Notes: generated by a model not told the origin, from the letters alone. Positions 23,864 to 32,485 are shown, counted from the stretch's first letter. The stretch: 64,000 bases of DNA from Streptomyces sp. NBC_01283 (GCF_041435335.1 NZ_CP108430.1:5927001-5991000); one strand, 5' to 3'. Made by a program: numbers and translations.

Positions 23864-26824
23864 CTACGCCCCCTCAGCCACGGCGTACGCCTCCACCGAC
23901 CAGAGTGAGTAGCCGAAGCGCGTGGCCCGCTTGTCGCCCTGGACGCGGATGTAGCGGGTGTCTCGGGCGTCCATGCGGACCGATTCGCGGCCGCCCTTGC
24001 CGTCCTTCACGGTCGCCGCCGTGCGCCAGGTCTTCCCGTCGGCGGACGTCTGCACGCGGTAGCCCGCCGCGTACGCGTCCTGCCAGCGCAGCACGACCTG
24101 GCCGAGCCTGACCGGCTCCTTGAGCTCCAGCTGCCACCAGGCGCCGTCCTCGACCGGGGATGACCAGCGGGTGGTGGGGTCGCCGTCGTTCGCGCCGGAC
24201 GCCGGGAAGTCCTTCGTCTCGTCGCCCGAGGACGACGCTTTCGCGCCGCGCGCCAGGTCGGGGCCGTCCGTGCGCGGGTAGGCGCGGACCGAGACCGTGC
24301 GGGTGAGGCCGCCGAAGGACACCGGGATCTCGTACGTCCCCGCGCGCGTGCCCGCCGGGACGGTGACGTCGACCGGGACGTCCACCTGTGTGCCGCGCGG
24401 CAGCGTCGAGTTCTCCGGGGTGCGCACCCCGATGCCCTTGGGGGCCTTCGCCGTGACCTTGCCCCGTACGTCGCCGGGGCGCAGGGACGTCAGCTTCGCG
24501 GTGATCCGCTGCGGGCCGCCGCCGATCTCCACGTCGGCCTCGGAGCGGGCCAGGGAGAAGCGGGCCTCGGGGGCGTCGGCGTACCAGGGGACCAGATGGC
24601 GGACCGTGCCCTCGGTGAGCGTGACGCGGACGGCGTCGGCACGCGGGTCGGCGCCCTTGGGCCTGGCCTCGGTGAAGCCCGTGGCGGAGAGGGCGCCGAT
24701 GCGGCGCCAGCCCTCGCCGGGGACGTGGGCCTCGACGCTGCCCTTGGTGCCGGGGTCGGTCAGCGCCGTCACCGCCGTGAGGGGCCGGGCGCGGGGGAGA
24801 CGGACCGTCGCCCGGTCCGACGCCTGCTCGCTGTCGAGCCCCGCCCAGGCCTCGTACGCCTTCTGCGACCGCGTCAGGAAGGGGGCGAGGACGCCCTTGC
24901 CGACGGTCGCCCGGCCCGCCTTCAGGTCCTTCTGGAGCCCCGTCAGGGTGCGCGAGGCGCGCCAGGCCGCCGCGCCGTCCCCCTTGGACTGCGCGCGCAG
25001 CATGTCGACCGCCGTCTCGCCGGCCTCGCCGAAGCGCGCCAACTGCTCCACCCAGGGCCGCGCCTCGGTGTCGACGTCACTGCCGGCGAGCCGCCGCGGA
25101 GCCTCCTTCATGACCGTGAAGGCGTCCCGCAGGTCCTGTGCGGACTTCTCGATGCGGGCCGTGTTCGTCGTCGTGCGCGCCCGCCAGAAGTCGTTCATGA
25201 GCGGGCGCAGATACGCCGACTCGTCGGCGCCGAGCACCGACGACGCGTCATTGCCCGCGAGGGCCCGCAGGGCGCCGCGCGCCTTCGGGTCGCCGCCCGA
25301 GAGGTCGTCGATCGCGGCGAGCCAGGACTCGTGCGGGCGGTAGGCGCGCGGGTTCCAGGCGTAGTCGGCGGCCGTGAAGAGAGGGATACGGGACGCGGAG
25401 GGCTGCTCCATGGCGTTGCCGAGGAGCGCGGCCGAGCCGGTGGCGACGGCTGGCTCGCGGCCGGTGTAGGGGCCGAGGAAGATACGGTCCTGCGCGAAGT
25501 CGTTGACGGGGTAGTTGTCCATCGTCACGAGCGGATGCGAGCCGAACGCCTTGCGCGCGCCCGCCAGTTCACGCCCGGTGATGGTCCTGGGGACCACGCC
25601 GACGCCGGTCCACGCCACCTCGATGCCCTTGTGGAGGCGCTCCGCGAGGGCATCGCGGTACTCGGTGGAGCCGTCCTGGTAGTACTCCGTGGGCATCAGG
25701 GAGAGCGGCTTCGCGCCGGGGTGGCGCTCGGCCAGGTGCGCGGAGACGGCGTTGGCGACGCGGGACTGCGCCTTCGCGGCGGCCTCGGGCCCCGAACCGA
25801 AGGTGTCGGCGTCCGCGCCGCAGTGCCACTCGCTGTAGCTGACGTCCTGGAACTGCAGCTGGAACGCGCGTACGCCAAGGGCCCACATCGCGTCGATCTT
25901 GCGGTTCAGGGCCTTGATGTCCTTGTCGGACGACATGCACATCGCCTGGCCCGGGGCGACGGCCCAGGCGAGCGTCACGTGATTGCGCCCGGCCCGCTCG
26001 GCGAGGGCGCGGAAGTCGGCGCGTTGGTCGGCGGGGTACGGCTCGCGCCAGCGTGCCTGGCGGTAGAGGTCGTCGCCGGGGGCGTAGAGGTAGCGGTTCT
26101 GCTTCGTGCGCCCCATGAAGTCGATCTGGTCGAGGCGCTGTTCGCGGGTCCACGGAGTGCCGTAGAAGCCCTCCGTCATGCCGCGGACCGCGGTGCCGGG
26201 CCAGTCGCGGATCTGGACTCCGGGGACGGTGGCCCGGCCGCCGGTGTTCTTGGTGATCAGCTGGCGCAGGGTCTGTACGCCGTGGAAGAGGCCGTCGTCG
26301 CCCGTACCCGCGAGAGCGATGGTGTCCCGGCCGCCGATCCGGCCCACCGCGAGGCGGTAGCCGCCGGACGGCAGGTCGCCGCGGGCGCGGGCGCCGAGGG
26401 TCCGCAGGGCCTGGTCGGCGCCGGTGCCGTCGGCGCGGACGACGAGGTTCCGGCCGCCGTCCGTGGCCCCCGTGGTCGCCGTGCTCTCGGAGGCCTCCGT
26501 GACCTCGGTGATCTTGCGGGCGCCCGCGTCGCGCAGCACGGCGTGCAGGGCGTCGACGGCGTACGGATCGGGGTTCTGGCCGGTGGCGAGGACGACCTCG
26601 TCCGTCACGGTGACCGTGGCCCCGGCCGTGGTCATCGACTGGGGGCGGGGCCAGACCGGGGGAAGCGAGCCGTCGCTCTCCCGGTCGTCGTCCGGGGAGG
26701 TGGCCGGGGTGCCGGGCTTTCCGGGGAGGCCGGGGGCGGCGACGGCGCCGGGGGCGCCGCCGAGTGCGCCCGCGATGACGGCGACGGCGATGGCCGCCGC
26801 GCCCTTCCTGCGCCGCAGTTGCAC
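23864..26824 (-). CDS. secreted GH84-like beta-N-acetylglucosaminidase with C-terminal CBM32-type domain
   Basis: A 986-residue exported protein. The GTG at 26824 is preferred because GAGGAG lies just upstream and a signal peptide follows at once (about 1-30). An N-terminal alpha/beta domain (about 55-205) leads into a GH84-type barrel beginning at RGMTEGFYGTPW. The barrel resembles bacterial O-GlcNAcase or hyaluronidase relatives: LMPTEYYQDGSTEYR, VAWTGVGVV and TMDNYPVND are recognisable. The usual catalytic Asp-Asp pair appears as FQDV (Q326, D327). The last about 140 residues (LARGAKASSSGDETKDF onward) are an F5/8 type C/CBM32 discoidin domain. It stands alone with its own promoter region. 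Confidence 0.85.
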   Translation of the reverse strand: MQLRRRKGAAAIAVAVIAGALGGAPGAVAAPGLPGKPGTPATSPDDDRESDGSLPPVWPRPQSMTTAGATVTVTDEVVLATGQNPDPYAVDALHAVLRDAGARKITEVTEASESTATTGATDGGRNLVVRADGTGADQALRTLGARARGDLPSGGYRLAVGRIGGRDTIALAGTGDDGLFHGVQTLRQLITKNTGGRATVPGVQIRDWPGTAVRGMTEGFYGTPWTREQRLDQIDFMGRTKQNRYLYAPGDDLYRQARWREPYPADQRADFRALAERAGRNHVTLAWAVAPGQAMCMSSDKDIKALNRKIDAMWALGVRAFQLQFQDVSYSEWHCGADADTFGSGPEAAAKAQSRVANAVSAHLAERHPGAKPLSLMPTEYYQDGSTEYRDALAERLHKGIEVAWTGVGVVPRTITGRELAGARKAFGSHPLVTMDNYPVNDFAQDRIFLGPYTGREPAVATGSAALLGNAMEQPSASRIPLFTAADYAWNPRAYRPHESWLAAIDDLSGGDPKARGALRALAGNDASSVLGADESAYLRPLMNDFWRARTTTNTARIEKSAQDLRDAFTVMKEAPRRLAGSDVDTEARPWVEQLARFGEAGETAVDMLRAQSKGDGAAAWRASRTLTGLQKDLKAGRATVGKGVLAPFLTRSQKAYEAWAGLDSEQASDRATVRLPRARPLTAVTALTDPGTKGSVEAHVPGEGWRRIGALSATGFTEARPKGADPRADAVRVTLTEGTVRHLVPWYADAPEARFSLARSEADVEIGGGPQRITAKLTSLRPGDVRGKVTAKAPKGIGVRTPENSTLPRGTQVDVPVDVTVPAGTRAGTYEIPVSFGGLTRTVSVRAYPRTDGPDLARGAKASSSGDETKDFPASGANDGDPTTRWSSPVEDGAWWQLELKEPVRLGQVVLRWQDAYAAGYRVQTSADGKTWRTAATVKDGKGGRESVRMDARDTRYIRVQGDKRATRFGYSLWSVEAYAVAEGA

Positions 26825-27205
26825 GGCCCTCTCCTCGTTGTCCCTCGTGCTGTTGATCACGTTTGGTGCGTTGGTTGTCTCAGGGTGTCACTGAGCCCAC
26901 CACTCGCGTGGTGGGGGTGTCAACGGGCGTGGGTGTTGTGGGGGTTTTCTTCCCTGTGACATGGCCCCGTTCGCCCCGGTGGCACGGCCCGTTCGTCGTC
27001 AGACTCGTCGTCAAACCACGAAGGGGCTGGAATGTATGCGCCGGATGCGGGCAGGGACGGTGAGGTACCGAAGGCGGGGAAAAGGAAGATCTTGCGTCCC
27101 GACCCCCTCTGAGGGAAACGAATGTGAGCACGCGCACGTTCATACAACGGATATGTCTGCGATCCCGTGCACTGGGTAGGGCTCCCGAAGACCTGCCCCC
27201 TGACA
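26825..27205. other. intergenic region between GH84 gene and malQ leader
   Basis: This 381-base stretch lies between divergent units. It contains a perfect eight-base-stem palindrome at 26896-26915, a TTGACA-like hexamer on the minus strand at 26918-26923, and lower GC content around 26935-27160 than its surroundings. I see no convincing gene in it. Confidence 0.5.
26896..26915. repeat. palindrome in GH84 promoter region
   Basis: CCCACCAC-TCGC-GTGGTGGG, an eight-base stem with a four-base centre. It lies about 70-90 bases upstream of the GH84 start and just downstream of a minus-strand TTGACA, a position fitting an operator. Confidence 0.5.
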
Positions 27206-27217
27206 ATGGAGCCCTAC
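27176..27217 (+). promoter_or_regulatory. inverted repeat covering a possible start codon
   Basis: GTAGGGCTCC (27176-27185) is perfectly complementary to GGAGCCCTAC (27208-27217). In RNA the hairpin would enclose the ATG at 27206 of the short ORF upstream of malQ. Confidence 0.45.
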
Positions 27218-27454
27218 GTGCCCGCTTCCGCGAATCTTCTTCTCTCCGCTCTCTCCAAACAGGTGTCAGGACCGGACTCGGGTCTCGACGGATCCTGCTC
27301 CTGCGGCTGCTTCGAGCCGCCCCTGACCAGTGAGCCCCCGCTGGCCGACGCCGCACCCCTGACCAGCGAGCCTCCGCTCGCCGACGCCGCTCCGCTGACC
27401 AGCGAGCCGACCTCCACCGGCACCGCGTCGGGCCTGGCCTACATGGGGGTCTAG
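27206..27454 (+). CDS. possible short Cys-rich repeat peptide preceding malQ
   Basis: An 82-codon frame with coding-like third positions in its second half. The N-terminal part (YVPASANLLLSALSKQVSGP) could form a helix. A CSCGC cluster follows near residue 35, then a 12-residue unit PLTSEPPLADAA repeated about two and a half times, ending in GLAYMGV. Its stop codon directly abuts the malQ GTG. There is no good SD before the ATG, and a hairpin covers that ATG. The leader, Cys cluster and tandem repeats recall a RiPP precursor, but no modifying enzyme is adjacent. I do not recognise it; it may equally be untranslated leader. Confidence 0.35.
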   Translation: MEPYVPASANLLLSALSKQVSGPDSGLDGSCSCGCFEPPLTSEPPLADAAPLTSEPPLADAAPLTSEPTSTGTASGLAYMGV

Positions 27455-29767
27455 GTGGCCCCACCCGGAGCGACCGGACCCGTCACCGGCTCCACCGCCG
27501 GGCCCACCGCCCCCACCGGACTTTCCCGCCTCGCCGCCCTGCACGGCGTGGCGACCTCTTACTCCCCGTCCCCGGACCGCACGGTTCCGGCCACCGACGC
27601 CGCGGTGATCGCGGCCCTGGCCGCCCTCGACGTGGACGCGAGCACCCCCGAGGCGGTGCGGCGCGCCCTCACGGCCCGCGAGGCGGTGCCGAGCGCCCGC
27701 CTGCTGCCGCCGACGGTGGTGATGTGGCGGGGCGGCGCCCCTGACCCGGGTGCTGCCCCTGACCCGGGCGCTGCTCCTGAACCAGGTGCTGCTCCTGACC
27801 CTGACCGCGCCCCTGACCCGGGCCCCGCCGCTGAGGCGCCCCCGCCCTGGGCCGGGCTGCCGCCGGGCACCCGGGTGCGGGTGGAGACGGAGCAGGGGGA
27901 GCGACTGGAGTGGGAGCTGCCGGGCGGGCGTGACGAGTCGCTGCCGGACGGCGGAGAGACGGGGCCAGGAGCGGCGACAGAGCCAGGAGCGGCGGCGCCG
28001 ACCCTGCCGCTTGGCGTCCACGGACTCCGGGTCGAGACCCCGGACGACCGCACCGCCACCGCCCACCTCGTCGTCGCCCCGCACCGTCTGCCGCCCCCGC
28101 GCGCGAAGACGTACGGACTCCTCGTCCAGCTCTACTCCCTGCTCTCCCGCCGCTCCTGGGGCATGGGCGACCTCGGTGACCTCGCCGAGCTCGCGGCCTG
28201 GTCCGGGCGGGCCCTCGGTGCGGGATTCGTGCAGGTCAACCCCTTGCACGCGGCGGTGCCGAAGCCTGTGGACGGGGCGTCCGACCCCTCCCCGTACCGT
28301 CCGTCGTCGCGCCGCTTCCCCGACCCCGTCCACCTCCGTGTCGAGGACGTCCCCGAGTACGCCCACCTGGACGGCGCGGCCCGCGACCTGGCCGCCGATC
28401 TCACGCGGCGGGCCGCCGCGCTCCGCGAATCCGTCCTCCAGCAGGGCCAGTTGATCGACCGTGACGCGGTCTGGGAACTCAAGCTCCAGGCCCTGGAGCT
28501 GATCCGCGAGGTCCCGCTGGGCCCCGGACGGCGCGCCGCCTACAACGACTTCCTCGCCGAGCACGGAACTGACCTGGAGGATCACGCCACTTGGTGCGCG
28601 CTGGCCGAGCGGTACGGCCCCGACTGGCGCACCTGGCCCGCGCCCCTGCGCGACCCCGCGTCGCCCGAATCCGCCCGCGCCCGCCGCGAGTTGATGGACC
28701 GCGTGGACTTCCACTGCCGTCTCGCCTGGCTCACCGACGCCCAGCTCGCGGCTGCCCAGCGCTCCGCGCGGGACGCGGGCATGGACATCGGCCTCGTGCA
28801 CGACCTCGCCGTCGGCGTACACCCGGCCGGAGCCGACGCGTGGGCGCAGCGGCGGCACTTCGCCGCGGGCATGTCGGTGGGCGCACCGCCGGACGCGTTC
28901 AACGCGCGCGGCCAGGACTGGGGCCTCCCGCCGTGGCGCCCGGACCGCCTCGCCGAGTCCGGATACGCCCCGTACCGCGCCCTCCTGCGCGGAATGCTCC
29001 GGCATGCGGGCGCGATCCGCATCGACCACGTCATGGGCCTCTTCCGGCTCTGGTGGGTCCCGGAGGGCCGCGCGCCCACCGAGGGAACGTATGTCCATTA
29101 CGACGCCGACGCGATGCTCGCCGTGCTCGCCCTGGAGGCGCACCGCGCGGGCGCCCTCGTCATCGGCGAGGACCTCGGCACCGTCGAGCCCGGAGTCCGC
29201 GAGACCCTGCAGCGCCGGGGCGTCCTCGGCACCTCCGTGCTCTGGTTCGAGCGGGACTGGGCCGGCACGGGACGGCCGCTGCCGCCCGAGCGGTGGCGCG
29301 CGGACTGCCTGGCCACCGCCACCACCCACGACCTGCCGTCCACAGCCGCCCGCATCACCGGCGAACACGTCCAGCTCCGCGACAGGCTCGGCCTGTTGAC
29401 CCGCCCCCTGGCCGTGGAGCAGGCCGAGGCGGCGGCCGACGTGTCGGAGTGGCTCGCGCTGCTCTCCCGCCTCGGGATGCTGCCCGGCGGCGGCGGACAC
29501 GAGCAGGAGGAGATCCGCGCCGTGCACCGCTTCCTGCTCGCCACCCCGGCCCGCATGACCGGCATCTGGCTGCCGGACGCGCTCGGCGACCGCCGCCCGC
29601 AGAACCTCCCCGGCACCTGGGACCAGTACCCCAACTGGCGGCTGCCGATCGCCGACGCCGCGGGCCGCCCCGTCACCCTGGAGGAACTCGCCGCGTCACC
29701 CCGGGTGCACGCGTTCATGGATGTGTTCCGCACCCGTACGGCACCCCCGGGCGCGCGGCCGGTTTAG
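27455..29767 (+). CDS. malQ: 4-alpha-glucanotransferase (amylomaltase, GH77)
   Basis: A 770-residue enzyme that transfers alpha-1,4-glucan segments in maltodextrin and glycogen metabolism. The N-terminal domain (1-220) is poorly conserved and contains an insert of PDPGAA-like repeats at about 95-127. The GH77 barrel shows FVQVNPLHA, SPYRPSSRRFPDP, the nucleophile region IRIDHVMGLFRLWW, the acid/base region VIGEDLGTVEP and TTHDLPSTAARI. It opens with GTG directly after the preceding stop codon; a later in-frame start cannot be excluded. The actinobacterial form is normally over 650 residues, so the length is ordinary apart from the insert. Confidence 0.92.
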   Translation: MAPPGATGPVTGSTAGPTAPTGLSRLAALHGVATSYSPSPDRTVPATDAAVIAALAALDVDASTPEAVRRALTAREAVPSARLLPPTVVMWRGGAPDPGAAPDPGAAPEPGAAPDPDRAPDPGPAAEAPPPWAGLPPGTRVRVETEQGERLEWELPGGRDESLPDGGETGPGAATEPGAAAPTLPLGVHGLRVETPDDRTATAHLVVAPHRLPPPRAKTYGLLVQLYSLLSRRSWGMGDLGDLAELAAWSGRALGAGFVQVNPLHAAVPKPVDGASDPSPYRPSSRRFPDPVHLRVEDVPEYAHLDGAARDLAADLTRRAAALRESVLQQGQLIDRDAVWELKLQALELIREVPLGPGRRAAYNDFLAEHGTDLEDHATWCALAERYGPDWRTWPAPLRDPASPESARARRELMDRVDFHCRLAWLTDAQLAAAQRSARDAGMDIGLVHDLAVGVHPAGADAWAQRRHFAAGMSVGAPPDAFNARGQDWGLPPWRPDRLAESGYAPYRALLRGMLRHAGAIRIDHVMGLFRLWWVPEGRAPTEGTYVHYDADAMLAVLALEAHRAGALVIGEDLGTVEPGVRETLQRRGVLGTSVLWFERDWAGTGRPLPPERWRADCLATATTHDLPSTAARITGEHVQLRDRLGLLTRPLAVEQAEAAADVSEWLALLSRLGMLPGGGGHEQEEIRAVHRFLLATPARMTGIWLPDALGDRRPQNLPGTWDQYPNWRLPIADAAGRPVTLEELAASPRVHAFMDVFRTRTAPPGARPV

Positions 29768-29787
29768 CAGTTCGCTACGTTGGCACC

Positions 29788-30027
29788 GTGGACAAGAAGA
29801 ACGCCCTGCGCGCCGGCGCCCTGGCTTCCGGTACGACGCTGATGATGCTGCTCATGTCGTCCCCCGCGCTCGCGCTCACGCGCGACGACGGCGACGACCC
29901 GGGTCCCGGCCTGAGTGTGATCGAGACGCTCGGCCTCTATGTCGCGGCGCCCATCGTGCTGTTCCTGGTGATCGCGGGTCTCGTCATGGTCGGTGACAAG
30001 TCCCGCAAGCAGGAGAAGAAGGTCTGA
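29788..30027 (+). CDS. small membrane protein
   Basis: A 79-residue protein with a hydrophobic N-terminal segment (about 9-30, LASGTTLMMLLMSSPALAL), which may be a cleaved signal, an acidic Asp/Gly linker, a second helix (about 48-67, LYVAAPIVLFLVIAGLVMV) and a lysine-rich tail. This form is common in Streptomyces and has no known function. The GTG at 29788 follows a TACGTT -10-like element by only ten bases with no SD, which suggests a leaderless transcript. Confidence 0.7.
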   Translation: MDKKNALRAGALASGTTLMMLLMSSPALALTRDDGDDPGPGLSVIETLGLYVAAPIVLFLVIAGLVMVGDKSRKQEKKV

Positions 30028-30080
30028 CGCCGAGGCCTGACGCCACTTCGCTTTCCGAGTCCCTTCGTGGGGGCTCTTCC

Positions 30081-30140
30081 GTAGGGGCTCTTCGCCGGTA
30101 CGCGCATGTACGCATGCGTATGCCGGCGAAGAGCCCCTAC
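30081..30140. terminator. long bidirectional terminator hairpin
   Basis: GTAGGGGCTCTTCGCCGG at 30081-30098 pairs perfectly with 30123-30140, and the inner TACGC/GCGTA bases extend the structure. It lies between two convergent genes. Confidence 0.8.
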
Positions 30141-30186
30141 GTATGTCCCGGCCGCGTACCTCGCGTGCGGCGGGTGCGTTCGTGCG

Positions 30187-30825
30187 TCACGGCCGCTCGG
30201 CCGTGAGATACCGCTGCACCGTCGGCCCCACCCAGTCCGCCATCTCCTGGGCGGACAGTGCGACCGCGGGCGGGAACCGCAGCACATAGCGGGTCAGCGC
30301 CATGCCGAGGATCTGCGAGGCGCAGAGCCCGGCCCGCGTCGGGGCCTCGGCGGGATCGGGGCAGACGCGGCGCGCGACCGGCAGCAGCTGGTCCCTGAAG
30401 ATGCCCTGCATGCGCTCGGCGCCCGCCGTGTTCGTGATGCCCACCCGGAGCATCGCGGTCAGCACCCCGTCCTTCTCCCAGACGTCCAGGAAGTGCGTCA
30501 CCAGGACGCGCCCGACGGCCTCGTGCGGCACCTCGGTGAGATCGGGCAGCCGCAGATCGATGGAGCAGGCCGCGGCGAACAGCCCTTCCTTGTTGCCGTA
30601 ATAGCGCATCACCATCGACGGATCGATCCGCGCGTCCTTGGCGATGGCGCGGATGGTGGCCCGTTCGTAGCCGTCGGCGGCGAACCGCTCACGGGCGGCG
30701 GTGAGGATCGCGCCGCGGGTCGCGTCGGAGCGGCGGGGTGGAGCCGCGGCCGCTGCTTCGGTCACGGCCTCGGGCATGGCCCGGGGCACGGCCTCGTTCA
30801 CTGGATCGGGTGCACTTTCGGTCAT
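30187..30825 (-). CDS. TetR-family transcriptional regulator
   Basis: This 212-residue regulator has an Ala/Glu-rich N-terminal tail (1-32), then a TetR DNA-binding domain with ILTAARERFAADGYERATIRAIAK and the recognition helix region DPSMVMRYYGNKEGLF. The C-terminal ligand domain ends in RYLTAERP. It is divergent from the FAD monooxygenase gene, with a 99-base gap full of CCAAC/GTTGG repeats. The likely role is repression of the monooxygenase and of itself, relieved by an aromatic or polycyclic ligand. That role is inferred from arrangement. Confidence 0.88.
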   Translation of the reverse strand: MTESAPDPVNEAVPRAMPEAVTEAAAAAPPRRSDATRGAILTAARERFAADGYERATIRAIAKDARIDPSMVMRYYGNKEGLFAAACSIDLRLPDLTEVPHEAVGRVLVTHFLDVWEKDGVLTAMLRVGITNTAGAERMQGIFRDQLLPVARRVCPDPAEAPTRAGLCASQILGMALTRYVLRFPPAVALSAQEMADWVGPTVQRYLTAERP

Positions 30826-30910
30826 GCCAACAAGCGTAGGCCAACATGTGTTGACAGTCCATGAGGACGGTCCTACGTTGGCCAACAAGCGTTGACCAAC
30901 AGCTGTTGGC
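30826..30910. promoter_or_regulatory. TetR operator cluster in divergent promoter
   Basis: Four related elements built on CCAAC and GTTGG: GCCAACAAGCGTAGG (30826-30840), CAACATGTGTTG (30842-30853), CAACAAGCGTTG (30883-30894), and the perfect palindrome CCAACAGCTGTTGG (30896-30909). They surround the space where both promoters must lie. Confidence 0.65.
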
Positions 30911-30924
30911 ACAAGGAGGCCGTC

Positions 30925-32418
30925 ATGAACGGAACGCAGGACACGACCGGCACCGCGGGCCCCGCCGTGATCGTCGTCGGCTCCGGCCCCACCGGCCTGC
31001 TGCTCGCCGGTGACCTGGCCGCCGCGGGTATACCCGTCACCCTGCTCGAAAAGCGGCCGCACGAGATCAGCAACCTCTCGCGCGCCCTGGTGCTGCACGC
31101 CCGCACCCTCGAACAGCTCGACGCGCGCGGCCTCGCCGACGAACTGGAGGCCAAGGGCAGGACGCTCGACCGGCTGCGCCTCTTCGCCCACCTCGACGTG
31201 GGCCTCGACAAGCTGCACTCGCGCTACAACCACCTCCTGGTCCTGCCGCAGTACGAGGTGGAGCGCGTCCTGGAGCGACGGGCGATCGAGGCCGGTGTCG
31301 ACTTCCAGTACGAGAGCGAGGTCACCGGGCTCACCCAGGACGCGGACGGCGTGAGTCTCGAAGTCCGGGGCCCCGACGGCGGTTCGAGGACGCGACGGGC
31401 GGCGTACGTGGTCGGCGCGGACGGGCTGCACAGTCCGGTCCGCAAGGCCATCGGCCTGCCCTTCCCCGGCAAGTCCGCCATCCGCTCGCTCGTGCTCGCC
31501 GACGTGAAGCTCGCCGAGAAGCCCGCATCGGTCCTCACGGTGAACGCCGCCGGGGACGCCTTCGCCTTCATCGCGCCCTTCGCCGACGGCTACTACCGCG
31601 TCATCGGCTGGAACCGCGCGCACAACGTCCCCGACAGCGAGCCCCTCGACCTCGCGGAGGTCAAGGAGATCACCCGGCTCGCGCTCGGCCACGACTACGG
31701 CATGCACGACGCCCGCTGGATGTCCCGCTTCCACAGTGACGAGCGCCAGGCGCCCGCGTACCGGGTCGGCAGGGTCTTCCTCGCCGGGGACGCCGCGCAC
31801 GTCCACACCCCGGCCGGTGCGCAGGGCATGAACACCGGCCTCCAGGACGCCGTGAACCTGAGCTGGAAGCTGGCGGCGGCGGTCGACGGCCGTGCCCCGG
31901 AGGGCCTGTTGGACACCTACCAGTCCGAGCGGCACCCCATCGGCAAGGCGGTCCTGCGCAGCAGCGGCGGCATCGTGCGGCTCGCGATGGCCAAGCGCCC
32001 GTGGTCGCGGGCGGGCCGCGCCGTGCTCGCGTCCTTCATCGGCGCCGTGCCCCCGGTCCGCGACAAGGCGATCGGCCAGATCACCGGCATCGGCTACAGC
32101 TACCCGGCCCCGAAAGGCGCCCACCCCCTGACCGGCCACCGCGCTCCCGACATCGCGCTCAAGGAAGGACGGCTGTACGAGGCCCTGCGCGAGGGCAGGT
32201 TCGTGCTGATCGCTCCTCAGGGCGCGGACGTGGACACGGCGGTGGAGGGCGGCGCGGGGCGCGCCGTCGTGACGCACTGGACGAGCGGACGGCGTACGAC
32301 CGTCCTCGTCCGTCCTGACGGGTACGTGGCGTGGGCGGCGGACGAGGCCGATGCGGGGGCGGTGCGGAGGGCGCTCGCGGAGTGGGGGCTGTTCCGTCGA
32401 TCTGTTCCGTCGATCTAA
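30925..32418 (+). CDS. FAD-dependent aromatic monooxygenase (group A)
   Basis: A 497-residue flavoprotein hydroxylase. The FAD-binding motif IVVGSGPTGLLLAGDLAAAG is at the N-terminus. The DG motif VVGADGLHSPVRKAIG lies near 165, and FLAGDAAHVHTPAGAQGMNTG near 285 completes the PHBH/phenol hydroxylase signature. The C-terminal domain is thioredoxin-like, as in MhpA- and PgaE-type enzymes. AGGAGG lies seven bases before the ATG at 30925. Single monooxygenase genes under a divergent TetR often inactivate antibiotics such as rifamycin or tetracycline, or hydroxylate aromatics; substrate is unknown. The last codons fall within a 13-base tandem repeat. Confidence 0.9.
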   Translation: MNGTQDTTGTAGPAVIVVGSGPTGLLLAGDLAAAGIPVTLLEKRPHEISNLSRALVLHARTLEQLDARGLADELEAKGRTLDRLRLFAHLDVGLDKLHSRYNHLLVLPQYEVERVLERRAIEAGVDFQYESEVTGLTQDADGVSLEVRGPDGGSRTRRAAYVVGADGLHSPVRKAIGLPFPGKSAIRSLVLADVKLAEKPASVLTVNAAGDAFAFIAPFADGYYRVIGWNRAHNVPDSEPLDLAEVKEITRLALGHDYGMHDARWMSRFHSDERQAPAYRVGRVFLAGDAAHVHTPAGAQGMNTGLQDAVNLSWKLAAAVDGRAPEGLLDTYQSERHPIGKAVLRSSGGIVRLAMAKRPWSRAGRAVLASFIGAVPPVRDKAIGQITGIGYSYPAPKGAHPLTGHRAPDIALKEGRLYEALREGRFVLIAPQGADVDTAVEGGAGRAVVTHWTSGRRTTVLVRPDGYVAWAADEADAGAVRRALAEWGLFRRSVPSI

Positions 32419-32453
32419 GCCGTCGATCTGAGCCGTTGATCTGAGCCGTTGAT
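32389..32453 (+). repeat. five tandem copies of a 13-base unit across a stop codon
   Basis: Units begin at 32389, 32402, 32415, 32428 and 32441 with consensus CTGWKCCGTYGAT. The monooxygenase stop TAA (32416-32418) lies in the third unit. As 13 is not a multiple of three, copy-number change would alter the C-terminus. Confidence 0.85.
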
Positions 32454-32485
32454 CGTTGAGCTCATCGTTCAGTTGAACTTCAAAG

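Noticed and set aside
27455-29527. Minus-strand open frame opposite malQ
   Set aside because: No domain or ribosome site; the plus strand carries all GH77 motifs.
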